Assembly: GCA_947589425.1 (NCBI GenBank)
Contig: CANQAV010000013.1
Coordinates: 1-58,878, forward strand
Source of the DNA: Candidatus Gastranaerophilales bacterium
GTDB lineage: Bacteria > Cyanobacteriota > Vampirovibrionia > Gastranaerophilales > Gastranaerophilaceae
Direction of reading: 5' to 3'
DNA length: 58,878 bases
Below the pieces are notes generated by a model. The model was not told the DNA's origin. It ran no database searches and saw only the letters and a list, made by a program, of their open reading frames with translations. Both the position numbers and the translations under genes were made by a program. Positions 17,721-26,769 of the stretch are shown in pieces. Within the stretch, counting starts at the first letter, position 1. Every line of letters starts with the position of its first letter.

Positions 17721-17987
17721 TTAAGCGGTTAATTTATTGATTGCTTTTGTTAATCTTGATTTTTTTCTGGCAGCGGTATTTTTGTGCAAAATACCTTTTG
17801 CAACTGCTTTATCACACAATTGGTAAGCTTTTGATAAAAGAGCCTGTAATTCGGATTTATCTTCGCTTTGAGCGCAAACTAAAACCTTTTTAACGGCTGT
17901 TTTAATAGAAGTTTTAAATGCCAAATTTCTTTGCGCATTTCTTTGTGCAACAAGCACTCTTTTTTTTGCAGATTTAATATTTGCCAT
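17721..17987 (-). CDS. rpsT: 30S ribosomal protein S20
   Basis: 88 residues, the usual length. ANIKSAKKRVLVAQRNAQRN at the N-terminus and KGILHKNTAARKKSRLTKAI near the C-terminus are typical of S20, which binds 16S rRNA early in 30S assembly. The ATG at 17987 gives the canonical MANIKSAKKR; AAGGA lies about 11 nt upstream. Monocistronic with its own terminator. Confidence 0.97.
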   Translation of the reverse strand: MANIKSAKKRVLVAQRNAQRNLAFKTSIKTAVKKVLVCAQSEDKSELQALLSKAYQLCDKAVAKGILHKNTAARKKSRLTKAINKLTA

Positions 17988-18080
17988 AATTTTCAATTCC
18001 TTTCACAAAAATAACTTACGTTATCTGCGAGGTTTGAGTGAGTATCTATATAATATCCAAAAAGAATTTTTTTTGCAATT

Positions 18081-19529
18081 TTATATTTTGCCCAAAATTT
18101 GAAGTTTATAATCAAGCGCAATTTCTTCGAAACATACAACCGGAACATCCATAAAAAGCTGAGATACGAGAATGAAGATAACTTGTCTGTATTGCTGGGG
18201 TACAACAATAACCGCATTTTGCTCAATTATATCTTTTCTGGTTTCTTTTAAAATCTTTTTAAATTTTGAAAATTTTGAAATATCAATTTTAATGTTCGCC
18301 TCTTCGACATTCGTCTGTTTTTCAAGAAGCTCTATGGTATCGTCATCAATTTCATAAGCAAAAATTTCTTTTTCTTTATTTGCAATACTAAAGCTTATCT
18401 GCCTTGAAAGCGCAAGACGAAGCCTGTCCAATAAATCCGCTTTGGAATTATCATCCGCAAAATCGTTCAATTTTTCAAAGATATAGGTAATATCTTTAAT
18501 GCTGACTCTTTCTCTTATGAGCTGGCAGAGAAGATATTTTAGTTCGGAAATACTGATATATTCCCCTAAAATCGTATCAACAAGAAGCGCATTTTGAGAA
18601 GAAACAAATTCAATATAGCGGTTGAGGTCATTATAATCAAATATTTCTTCAACATGAACAATTGCAAAATAGCTTAAATAATTTGCAATATATTCGGCCG
18701 GCTCAATCCCTTCTTCCCAAAAGTTTTCACACAAATCTTTTTCAATCCATACGAGTTTTCTTTTTGTGAGAGGGTCTTTTGTTTTATAGGAATTTTTAGG
18801 TGCTTTATCAATATTCAACTCATCTTCAAAATATGCAACATGATTTGGGTATGCCTTTGCACTTACAACGCTTACTCCGTGGACATTAATCGTAAATTCA
18901 AATTCATCCAGAGAAGTATTTTCAATAAATTGAACTTTAGGAATTATATACCCCAATTCCCTTGTTAATTCCTGACGCACTTTAACTGTTTGAGATAAAA
19001 GATTTTTTTCAATTGAAGGGTCGCACAGCGAATAATTTTCCGAAGATAAACTTATTGAAAGCCTTTCTTCCCCTAAAAAGCGGGACATTTTAGAAGGCGC
19101 CAATACTTCTTTTAAATCTCTTTTAAGGTCGTTTAATTCATCAATATCTTTTTTGATTTCGTCGTTTAAAAGTTCTCTTTCTTCGTCTTTTGAACTTTCC
19201 AAAAATTTCTTTACACGCTCGATTTTATCTTTTTTATCCCTTATCTTCCTCTGCAAGTTCATACAAAGTTCATAAGGCTCTTCTTTAGAATACATCATTT
19301 TCTCAACAGTGCTTCTAAAGTTCACAAGTTCATCATCAAGCCCGTCATCTTCAACGGTTACTTCTTTTGTAAAAATACAATTGTAAACTATTTTTGAATT
19401 TTGTTCCGCTTCATAAATGGAATAAAGCTCCCAGTCCGTGCTTGCCATTGCGTTTAGGGTATTTTCCAGCAACAGCGGGTCGTCGGTCGGAATGGATTTA
19501 ATTGAATATTCTTGTTTTATTTTGCTCAT
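18081..19529 (-). CDS. soluble FlhA C-terminal-domain protein with DUF4177-like head
   Basis: 482 residues with no membrane segment. Residues 8-57 (EYSIKSIPTDD, then TDWELYSIYE) resemble a DUF4177-like strand-helix unit. Residues 80-142 are a charged coiled coil. Residues 165-482 match the whole cytoplasmic domain of FlhA/EscV: RQELTRELGYIIPKVQFIEN, GVSVVSAKAYPN, KDPLTKRKLVWIEK, SISELKYLLCQLIRERVSIK, LRLALSRQI, and the end VPVVCFEEIALDYKLQILGKI read in two parts. Normal FlhA has eight N-terminal membrane helices before this domain; here they are replaced. No export-gate gene is adjacent. No SD; TAAAAT ends 6 nt before the ATG. Confidence 0.75.
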   Translation of the reverse strand: MSKIKQEYSIKSIPTDDPLLLENTLNAMASTDWELYSIYEAEQNSKIVYNCIFTKEVTVEDDGLDDELVNFRSTVEKMMYSKEEPYELCMNLQRKIRDKKDKIERVKKFLESSKDEERELLNDEIKKDIDELNDLKRDLKEVLAPSKMSRFLGEERLSISLSSENYSLCDPSIEKNLLSQTVKVRQELTRELGYIIPKVQFIENTSLDEFEFTINVHGVSVVSAKAYPNHVAYFEDELNIDKAPKNSYKTKDPLTKRKLVWIEKDLCENFWEEGIEPAEYIANYLSYFAIVHVEEIFDYNDLNRYIEFVSSQNALLVDTILGEYISISELKYLLCQLIRERVSIKDITYIFEKLNDFADDNSKADLLDRLRLALSRQISFSIANKEKEIFAYEIDDDTIELLEKQTNVEEANIKIDISKFSKFKKILKETRKDIIEQNAVIVVPQQYRQVIFILVSQLFMDVPVVCFEEIALDYKLQILGKI

Positions 19530-19535
19530 AAACTT

Positions 19536-19541
19536 ATTTTA
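19536..19541 (-). promoter_or_regulatory. -10 box of the FlhA-like gene
   Basis: TAAAAT on the minus strand, 6 nt before the ATG, no SD between. The -35 region is poor. Confidence 0.4.
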
Positions 19542-19615
19542 CGATAAAGCAAATTATTTTGGAACTTTATTTTTTACTTTTCGTCAAAATAACTATAATG
19601 CCGTATTTGCTACTG

Positions 19616-19647
19616 GGCTCTTGGGGTAATTCAAGAGCCTTTTTTTG
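19616..19647 (+). terminator. plus-strand terminator hairpin in a gene-poor gap
   Basis: GGCTCTTG and CAAGAGCC form an 8-bp stem with an 8-nt loop, followed by seven T on the plus strand. No plus-strand gene precedes it. A TATAAT at 19594-19599 lies 17 nt before the stem, so it could end a very short transcript, or stop read-through into the antisense of the downstream glycosidase-like gene. Confidence 0.6.
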
Positions 19648-21969
19648 CTAAATCATTTTATATACTCTAAATTCGCAAGGTCTTAATTCCTTGAAAGTGA
19701 TTTGATTTTCAATAGGATTTTCAAGAGGTTTTTCAATGAACATACATTTTTTAAATTCGTCATAATCAAAATCAAAGCAGGAAACAAGCTTTTTGCCTTC
19801 TTTTATTTTAACGGTATTATCTTTTGTTATTTTTCCTCTTACAATTTTCTTTTCAATATGACCCAATTCATCCTGTACATCCTTAAGTTCGGAAGGAGCA
19901 AAATAATTTGCAGTTATTAAATATGTTTCTTGTTTTTGATTTTTATTTAAATTGCCCTCGGGGACTATTTCCCAGCAGACAAAACCGTTATCCTGCTGAA
20001 TATGTAAAACGGCTTTCCCGTTGTTAATCAGTTTTGAATGAGATGCAAAATAATTAAGCGCATTGAATTTTTCAAAAAAGTCCCAGTCAAAATTCCTTAC
20101 CATGGAAATTTCTTTTGATATAACTCTTTCTATTCCCGTTTTTGTAAAGCTTTCATCTCCGTCAACAAAAAGGGTCGGTCTTTGAGCAAACTTTCCTCCG
20201 GGAATAAATTTCATCTTAAACCATTTAAACAAAGCTCCCGTTTGTCCCAGCTGGGCAGGATATTGGTTAATATCTCTGAATTCGCCGTCTTGATTGTTGT
20301 AGCCTTTTAAAATAGACAGGGGATTTTGTTTTGATGCCCTCTGGTTATATTGGCTTAATCTTATATTATCGTTAACGATTTGTTCGGGCGTTTTTGAACT
20401 TTGAGAAACAATATCATCCCCCCAGAGCAAATCAAATTTCATATCTTTATGATATTCCTTAAAATATCCGTCCCAGAGCATATATTCCGCTAATGTTGCA
20501 AAGTAAGGAATTTTCTTTTTAATATTGGAATTAACTTTTCCCAAAACGCTTGAAGGTATTCGATAGCTTATGGGATGAGCCTTTTTATCCACCGAAACTT
20601 CATCAACAACATGATCAATATGGTCAACCCTGAAACCGTCAAAATTATATTCATCACGAAGTTTTTCGGTATAATCAACATAGAAATCAACCGCTTCTTT
20701 ATTATATTGATTTAATTCAAAATGATAGAAGAAATATGGCGTTTGACAGTCTAAATTCGCAAAATGGGTAACATCTTCTCCTTTATAATTATAATGTTTA
20801 TAAACGGGATATTGAGCGCCCTTGCTCATTTTATCAAAAACCGGTACACCCGCAGAACACCACGCTCCGCCTGAAAAAGTCCATAATCCCGCTTTAATTA
20901 AAGCTTTTATAATTTCGTCCTGATTTTTAATATCATCTTCATTTTTAGGATGACATTTTGCGGTTGAATTAATAATATCCTGAACTTTTTTTCTAATCTC
21001 TTCCTGTTTTTCTTTATAGCTCATTTTATAAGAAATAAATATCTTATATTCTTTTATCAAATCTTCTATTGCATCTATGATTTTTTGTTCTTGGGAATTA
21101 TATTTTTTATTGTTTCCCTTCAAATTTTCAATATACAATTTTTGAACATTTTTAATATCTTCTTCCTTATAATCCCCCTTCTTTAAAAGCTGCGGGCATA
21201 TTGTTGTTATATAATTGCCGATATCAGATATGAGTTCGTTAACATCCATCCAGCGTGCAACTTCAGGATGTGTCAAAACAATTTTTGAAAATCTTGAAGT
21301 TTGAGGAAGGATATCATATATAACAGGGTGGTTGCAAAGCTGTGCCAATTGAATAAAAAGCTTAACCTGCCGTTTAACGTCAAGCCCCAAAAATTTAACC
21401 AAATTATCATCCTGCAATTTTTTTGATACTTCCGAATTTTTTGGCAAATACGCACATTCAAATTCTCTTTCAAAGAAAGGAATTAAATATAGCGTACAGG
21501 GAAGAATATCGTTTTCTTCACATCCGAAATCAAGAGTTATTAAACATTTAACCCAATCAATAAAATGTCCCGTGTTATTTGTTGAATTACCGTCCCCCAA
21601 TGCGCTCAGGGAAAGAAGCTTTATGTTATGTCCTTCTTTTTTAAACCAGTTTGAATTTTTGATATTTTTTCTGTATAAAACCGAAGGATTTTTAAAATCA
21701 ATAAACTTATTATTTGCAAATGTTTTTGCTTTTTTTAATTTTTGAATTAAACCCCATATAGCTTCAGCAGGCGTTAACTCTTGTAAAACTTTAAACTGCG
21801 GATAAGGAAGATAACCAAATTTTTCAATTGTATTTGAAAGATAAATTTTTCTGTCTTCTAAAATATCGTCAATTCCGTATATTTGAGCAATTTTTGCAAG
21901 CAGAGTATCTAATTCTCTCGGTTTAAAATTCGGCTTAAAATTCTTTTCATGCATTAAAATATCAAACAT
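19648..21969 (-). CDS. GH13-like alpha-glucan-active enzyme
   Basis: 773 residues. The C-terminal half has the alpha-amylase-type barrel: FDGFRVDHIDHV (nucleophile Asp 449) and ATLAEYMLWDGYF (acid/base Glu 495), then a beta-rich C-terminal domain from about residue 650. The N-terminal 350 residues are helical and not recognised. No signal peptide, so it would act on cytoplasmic glucan such as glycogen. AAGGA lies 8 nt before the ATG. It stands alone. The exact reaction cannot be assigned; the long insert between barrel strands (about residues 260-360) is unusual. Confidence 0.7.
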   Translation of the reverse strand: MFDILMHEKNFKPNFKPRELDTLLAKIAQIYGIDDILEDRKIYLSNTIEKFGYLPYPQFKVLQELTPAEAIWGLIQKLKKAKTFANNKFIDFKNPSVLYRKNIKNSNWFKKEGHNIKLLSLSALGDGNSTNNTGHFIDWVKCLITLDFGCEENDILPCTLYLIPFFEREFECAYLPKNSEVSKKLQDDNLVKFLGLDVKRQVKLFIQLAQLCNHPVIYDILPQTSRFSKIVLTHPEVARWMDVNELISDIGNYITTICPQLLKKGDYKEEDIKNVQKLYIENLKGNNKKYNSQEQKIIDAIEDLIKEYKIFISYKMSYKEKQEEIRKKVQDIINSTAKCHPKNEDDIKNQDEIIKALIKAGLWTFSGGAWCSAGVPVFDKMSKGAQYPVYKHYNYKGEDVTHFANLDCQTPYFFYHFELNQYNKEAVDFYVDYTEKLRDEYNFDGFRVDHIDHVVDEVSVDKKAHPISYRIPSSVLGKVNSNIKKKIPYFATLAEYMLWDGYFKEYHKDMKFDLLWGDDIVSQSSKTPEQIVNDNIRLSQYNQRASKQNPLSILKGYNNQDGEFRDINQYPAQLGQTGALFKWFKMKFIPGGKFAQRPTLFVDGDESFTKTGIERVISKEISMVRNFDWDFFEKFNALNYFASHSKLINNGKAVLHIQQDNGFVCWEIVPEGNLNKNQKQETYLITANYFAPSELKDVQDELGHIEKKIVRGKITKDNTVKIKEGKKLVSCFDFDYDEFKKCMFIEKPLENPIENQITFKELRPCEFRVYKMI

Positions 21970-22042
21970 AACACATCCTTCTATCCTTTACAGAATAATT
22001 TTAGCAAAAAATTTAATATGTTTAATCCGATTGAAACAATAT

Positions 22043-22071
22043 TTAACAAAAAACCACAATTTTAATATAAT
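22043..22071 (+). promoter_or_regulatory. glmS promoter
   Basis: TTAACA (22043-22048) and TATAAT (22066-22071) with 17 nt between. Transcription would start near 22078, giving a leader of about 60 nt. I see no glmS ribozyme fold in such a short leader. Confidence 0.65.
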
Positions 22072-22137
22072 CTTTATTTGCCACAAATAAATTTAAGTAT
22101 TAAAATTACTAAATAAACACGATTATTGGAGCTTAAT

Positions 22138-23985
22138 ATGTGCGGAATTATAGGATATATAGGTGACAGGGAAGCTTGCAGTATATTGGTTTCCGGCTTA
22201 TCACATCTTGAATACAGGGGCTATGACTCATCTGGCGTTGCTTTAATGGAAAAAGATAATGTTAATATCTATAAAGCGGAAGGCAAGCTCATTAATTTAG
22301 TCGAAATATTAAAAACAAAACAAGATGTTATATCAAAAGCTCATATAGGAATAGGTCATATAAGATGGGCAACCCACGGACTTCCCACAACGATTAACGC
22401 ACACCCTCATACCTGCAACTGTAAAAATTTAACTCTTGTTCATAACGGAATAATTGAAAATTATCAGGAGCTTAAAGAAGAATTAACAAAAGAAGGCTGT
22501 ATTTTTAAATCTCAAACGGATACCGAAGTTGCAGCGCATCTGATTGCACATGAATACGGCAAAACAAACGATTTATTACTTGCAATGCAAAGTGCTGTTA
22601 AAAAAATTAAAGGCGCTTTTGCTTTCTGCGCAATTCATAAAAAAGAGCCCGATAAAATCGTCGTTGCAAAAAGAAATGCTCCTTTAATAATAGGAGTAGG
22701 CGAAGGCGAAAACTTTGTGGCATCTGATATCCCCGCAATCATTGAATATACAAAAAAAGCAATATACCTGTGCGACTATCAGGTAGGTGTTGTAAAGAAA
22801 GACAGCATTAAAATTTATGACGACAAAAATCAATTAATCGAAAATAAAATTGAATATCTTCCCTTTGAAGCGATTGCGATTTCCAAAATGGGCTATAAAC
22901 ATTTTATGCTCAAAGAAATCCACGAACAAAGCGACGTTGTAAGAAATGTCTTAAGCTCAAAACTTACGGATATTGAACATGAAATTAAGTTTGATGAATT
23001 TAAACTTACTTCAAACAAAATCAAAAACATTACAAGAGTTCAGATTGTTGCATGCGGGACAAGCCTGCATGCGGGTTTAGTCGGAAAATATATAATTGAA
23101 AAATTTGCCCGTATTCCGACAGATGTTGAGCCTTCAAGCGAATATATATATCGTGACACAATAGCTGACGAAAATACTCTTGTAATAGGGATTTCCCAAT
23201 CGGGAGAAACGGCCGATACAATAACTGCAATTAAACAAGCAAAAAACAGAAATTCTCATATTGTAATCATCACAAACAGAACAGACTCAACCATGGCACG
23301 TTTAGCCGACAGTCTTTTGCCTGTTAATGCGGGTATTGAAGTATCCGTTGCCGCAACAAAATCTTATATGGCTCAATTGATAAGCCTTTATCTTCTTGCA
23401 ATATATCTTAAAGAGCAAAAAGGATTAAAAGAAAACGAAAAAGAAATTCAAAATTTAAAACACGAATTAATAACCCTTCCCAATAAAATTGAAATGCTTC
23501 TTGAAAAAACGGATGAAATTCAAAGAATTGCAAAAAAATATTCTTCTTACAAAGATTTTATCTTCATTGCAAGGGGAATAAACTACCCTTCTGCCCTTGA
23601 AGGCGCACTTAAGCTTAAAGAAATCAGCTATATTAATGCAACGGGCTATGGTGCGGGCGAATTAAAACACGGCCCTATTGCAATGCTTGATTCAAACATG
23701 CCCGTGCTTGCAATTTTAAATTCGGGGATTGTATATGATAAAGTATTATCTAACTGCGAAGAAGCAAAAGCAAGACAGGCAAAACTAATCGGGGTAAGCG
23801 ATTATATTGCTCAAAAAGACATAAATCTTTTTGACGATTTAATTTTAATCCCTGCAGTAAGCGACATTTTAAGTCCCGCTCTTAATATTGTTGTTCTTCA
23901 GCTTTTGGCATATTATATCTCGGAATACTTGGGAAAAGATGTAGACCAGCCCAGAAACCTTGCAAAATCAGTAACCGTTGAATAA
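22138..23985 (+). CDS. glmS: glutamine-fructose-6-phosphate aminotransferase
   Basis: 615 residues. It makes glucosamine-6-phosphate from fructose-6-phosphate and glutamine, the entry to peptidoglycan and lipopolysaccharide precursors. The N-terminal nucleophile is Cys 2 (MCGIIGYIGDREA); the glutaminase domain spans about 1-240 (LEYRGYDSSG, HIRWATHG). Two SIS domains follow (ACGTSLHAGL, ISQSGETADT, then GALKLKEISYINATGYGAGE), and the end is DQPRNLAKSVTVE. The ATG at 22138 has GGAG 6 nt upstream; the longer in-frame start would hide Cys 2. Confidence 0.97.
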   Translation: MCGIIGYIGDREACSILVSGLSHLEYRGYDSSGVALMEKDNVNIYKAEGKLINLVEILKTKQDVISKAHIGIGHIRWATHGLPTTINAHPHTCNCKNLTLVHNGIIENYQELKEELTKEGCIFKSQTDTEVAAHLIAHEYGKTNDLLLAMQSAVKKIKGAFAFCAIHKKEPDKIVVAKRNAPLIIGVGEGENFVASDIPAIIEYTKKAIYLCDYQVGVVKKDSIKIYDDKNQLIENKIEYLPFEAIAISKMGYKHFMLKEIHEQSDVVRNVLSSKLTDIEHEIKFDEFKLTSNKIKNITRVQIVACGTSLHAGLVGKYIIEKFARIPTDVEPSSEYIYRDTIADENTLVIGISQSGETADTITAIKQAKNRNSHIVIITNRTDSTMARLADSLLPVNAGIEVSVAATKSYMAQLISLYLLAIYLKEQKGLKENEKEIQNLKHELITLPNKIEMLLEKTDEIQRIAKKYSSYKDFIFIARGINYPSALEGALKLKEISYINATGYGAGELKHGPIAMLDSNMPVLAILNSGIVYDKVLSNCEEAKARQAKLIGVSDYIAQKDINLFDDLILIPAVSDILSPALNIVVLQLLAYYISEYLGKDVDQPRNLAKSVTVE

Positions 23986-24049
23986 ATTTGGCAATATTTT
24001 TTAAGAAAATGACTTTATATATACAAGAGAGATATTGTATAATTAAATC

Positions 24050-24208
24050 ATGGAAAAAAAGATAGTTTATATTAAAGAAAAAGAAATTTCAAAAAAAGCG
24101 CAAGAAAATTTTGACGCAATAAATGCATACGTTCAAAATCCTATTAAGGCAAAATTTCTTGCTTTTCAAAAAACAAAAAAAGAAGCGCTAAAAGATTTAT
24201 TTGATTAA
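24050..24208 (+). CDS. 52-residue protein of unknown function
   Basis: A short ORF starting MEKKIVYIKEKEISKKAQEN and ending KKEALKDLFD, Lys-rich and helical. Its stop overlaps the start of the next gene (TAATG at 24206-24210), which supports real translation and coupling. There is no SD; TATAAT at 24038-24043 ends 6 nt before the ATG, so the mRNA is probably leaderless. It begins the operon that ends in prmC. Confidence 0.6.
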   Translation: MEKKIVYIKEKEISKKAQENFDAINAYVQNPIKAKFLAFQKTKKEALKDLFD

Positions 24209-24699
24209 TGCAAAACAATAAAAATTCTCTCTTTTTATATTTGACATTGCGACAAAGGTCGCAATTATCGGGCACTTTAAAATCATATTTTAAAAAATTC
24301 TCAAATCTTGAGATTGATGAACTCTCTGAAAAATTTTTAGAGGATGAAAAATATTATATTAAAATAGCCAATCCTCATTTTGAATTTTTGGAAAATTATT
24401 TTGATGATGATAAATTTTTGACTGATTTAAAACGGTTTTTTAATTTTTGTCTGTATGAAAAAAAACAGAAAGAAAAGTTCAAACCCTATCTTGAAAAACA
24501 GAAAGAATATCAAAAACAACAGCGAAAAAAAGCTCAGGAATTTAAAATGTCAAAATTGAAACCCACAAAAAAACAACTTCTGTATTATGATAAAATAACA
24601 AAAGAAAATAACATCAAAAAACATGATGTAAATACCGCCTCAAGGCTTGATTTAAGAAATTGGATTATGGAAATAGTTAATAAAAATGACAATAATTAA
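24208..24699 (+). CDS. unknown charged helical protein
   Basis: 163 residues, very rich in Lys, Glu and Phe. It is helical, with a KQKEYQKQQRKKAQEFKMSK stretch about two thirds along and a C-terminal segment TKENNIKKHDVNTASRLDLR that could be a small domain. I do not recognise it. It is coupled to the 52-residue protein upstream (TAATG) and overlaps prmC by 14 nt, so it is co-translated with a release-factor methyltransferase. Confidence 0.6.
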   Translation: MQNNKNSLFLYLTLRQRSQLSGTLKSYFKKFSNLEIDELSEKFLEDEKYYIKIANPHFEFLENYFDDDKFLTDLKRFFNFCLYEKKQKEKFKPYLEKQKEYQKQQRKKAQEFKMSKLKPTKKQLLYYDKITKENNIKKHDVNTASRLDLRNWIMEIVNKNDNN

Positions 24700-25525
24700 A
24701 GATATCGAAAACATTTTGAAACAAGGCGGAATAAAAGAAGCAAAGGCAGAAGCAAAACTTATTGTTGAAATAGCAAGCGGTTTAAAAATCGAAGAAATTC
24801 TTTTTGGCAAAATTCAAAATGAAGATAAAATATATGAAATTGCCCGCATAAGAACAAATACAAAACATCCGATACAATATATTCTTGGCTTTAGCTATTT
24901 TATGGGCGAAAAATATATAGTAAACGAAAATGTCTTAATTCCGAGAGACGAAACGGAAATACTTGTCAGAAATTCCTATGAGCTTTTAAAAGAAAGAAAA
25001 AACAAAATTGATGTTCTTGAAATCGGCATAGGCTCGGGGTGTATATCTTGCGAACTTGCAAAAAAATTAAAAGATAAAGATATTGAAATCTTAGGGGTTG
25101 ATATATCCTCTGATGCCTTAAGCACTGCTCTTGATAACATATCAAACCAAAATCTGATAAGAAAAATCATAGTTCGAAAATCGGATATTTATTCAAAAAT
25201 AAGGGAAAATGAAAAATTCGACCTTATTGTTTCAAACCCCCCTTATATTCCCAAAAAAGAAAAAGAAAACCTTGAGGACGAAGTTAAAAAAGAGCCGGAC
25301 ATTGCCCTGTTTAGTGAAGATGACGAAGGGATAAGCTTTTATCAAAAAATAATTCAGGATGCTCCAAAATATCTGAAAAAAGACGGTTTTATAGCCTTTG
25401 AGCTCGGAATTAATCAAAGCGGAAAAGTTAAATCACTGCTTGAAGAAAACTTTATTGATATTAAAATAACCAAAGACCTTCAAAACATAGAAAGAACAAT
25501 CACAGCCCGACTAAATTCCCGATAA
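24686..25525 (+). CDS. prmC: release factor glutamine methyltransferase
   Basis: 279 residues. It methylates the Gln of the GGQ motif in peptide-chain release factors with AdoMet. An N-terminal helical domain (about 1-80) leads to VLIPRDETEILV; the AdoMet loop is VLEIGIGSGCIS, and the catalytic motif SNPPYIP lies near residue 188. Length and order are normal. It is the last gene of a three-gene operon, and its 3' end overlaps the convergent HEAT-like gene by 26 nt. Confidence 0.93.
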   Translation: MTIIKDIENILKQGGIKEAKAEAKLIVEIASGLKIEEILFGKIQNEDKIYEIARIRTNTKHPIQYILGFSYFMGEKYIVNENVLIPRDETEILVRNSYELLKERKNKIDVLEIGIGSGCISCELAKKLKDKDIEILGVDISSDALSTALDNISNQNLIRKIIVRKSDIYSKIRENEKFDLIVSNPPYIPKKEKENLEDEVKKEPDIALFSEDDEGISFYQKIIQDAPKYLKKDGFIAFELGINQSGKVKSLLEENFIDIKITKDLQNIERTITARLNSR

Positions 25526-26696
25526 TTGCCTTTGTATTTATATCGTAAAAATTGTTAACTATTTTTTTATCAACAAGTTCAACACTGTTCAAATCTTTTA
25601 AAATTTCAATACTTTTTATGGACAATTCCTGATTAAATTTATTTTGATTTACCATATCCGCAATTTTTTGAGTGTTTTGAATAAGGCGATATTCCCTTGT
25701 AACGTTTAAAAAAGCGTTAAATTCAAAGGGTTTATTTATATCAAAATCAATATTCAAATCAAGTTCAAAAGAATTTAAAAGCTCATTTATATTTTTTATT
25801 TCTTCTTTTGAAGCTTTATCCAAATCAAAACAATAGATGTCATTTCCGTTAAATTCGGCAAATTTATTTTTCGCAAGAAGCAAAAGATTTTTTGAATAAG
25901 ATGTTTTTTTATTGTATAAAAATTTGATATATTCTTGTATTTGCCAGTATTTAACCGTATTTAAATCATAAGTTTCGGGATATGAGTCAATTGTAACGTC
26001 AAAAATCCGCTCAATTTGATTATCGGATAAAATGTTTTTTAAACTCTCAAAATCATATAAATCGAGCAAATTTGAAATTATATTCGGGCAAAAAGGATTT
26101 TTAAAAGCATGCTCAAGCACAAACTTAATTTCATTAATATCTTGATATGCAATGATAAATTCAAAAGCACCCAAAATTTCAAAATCGTCTTTTGAATTTG
26201 AAACTATTTCTTTCATCTCATCCAAAATAGTTCCGTCTTTAAATTTTGAAAGCGCAAAAGCACAATTTGTTTTAAGAGGAAGAAATTCACTTTTTGCATA
26301 TTTTTTTAATTCATCAAGCGAAACGGTATCTAAAACATTTGAAAAATATTTTGCACAATACGCTTTTTGTTCTTTTGTGCCGTTGTCAAAAAGCTCGAGT
26401 ATTCTGTCGGTTAAATCCATATCGGCAAATTTAAGCCATGAATTAACGATTATATCTTCAAAATCACAGCAATATATCTTTGAAAATTCAAAAATATTAT
26501 CAAGATTTTCTTTTTTAATTAATTTAACAAAATCTGTGCAAATTCTGTTTTTTAAAAAAGGAAAAATATACTCGCTGTTGTCGCAGAGCAATTTAAATAA
26601 AGAATTATCTTTCGAATTAATTATTTGATTTATTGTATTTTTTGATAGTTCAATATCTTTTGAAGTTAAATTTTTGATAAAATTTTTATCGGACAT
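25500..26696 (-). CDS. HEAT-like helical repeat protein
   Basis: 398 residues of paired helices (KAYCAKYFSNVLDTVSLDEL, LKTNCAFALSKFKDGTILDE, then EILGAFEFIIAYQD), the pattern of HEAT/armadillo-like scaffold repeats; no catalytic motif. No signal peptide or membrane segment. Its 3' end overlaps prmC by 26 nt in convergent orientation. The start lacks a clear SD. Probably a protein-protein scaffold; no partner can be named. Confidence 0.55.
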   Translation of the reverse strand: MSDKNFIKNLTSKDIELSKNTINQIINSKDNSLFKLLCDNSEYIFPFLKNRICTDFVKLIKKENLDNIFEFSKIYCCDFEDIIVNSWLKFADMDLTDRILELFDNGTKEQKAYCAKYFSNVLDTVSLDELKKYAKSEFLPLKTNCAFALSKFKDGTILDEMKEIVSNSKDDFEILGAFEFIIAYQDINEIKFVLEHAFKNPFCPNIISNLLDLYDFESLKNILSDNQIERIFDVTIDSYPETYDLNTVKYWQIQEYIKFLYNKKTSYSKNLLLLAKNKFAEFNGNDIYCFDLDKASKEEIKNINELLNSFELDLNIDFDINKPFEFNAFLNVTREYRLIQNTQKIADMVNQNKFNQELSIKSIEILKDLNSVELVDKKIVNNFYDINTKAIIGNLVGL

Positions 26697-26769
26697 AGTT
26701 TACATTATTACATATTACAAAATTCTTGTGTATAATTGATTTATATTATTTTTATGAAAAAGGTGTTAA

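Noticed and set aside
22078-22137. glmS ribozyme/riboswitch upstream of glmS
   Set aside because: The predicted leader is about 60 nt and AT-rich with no ribozyme-like core; too short for the known fold.
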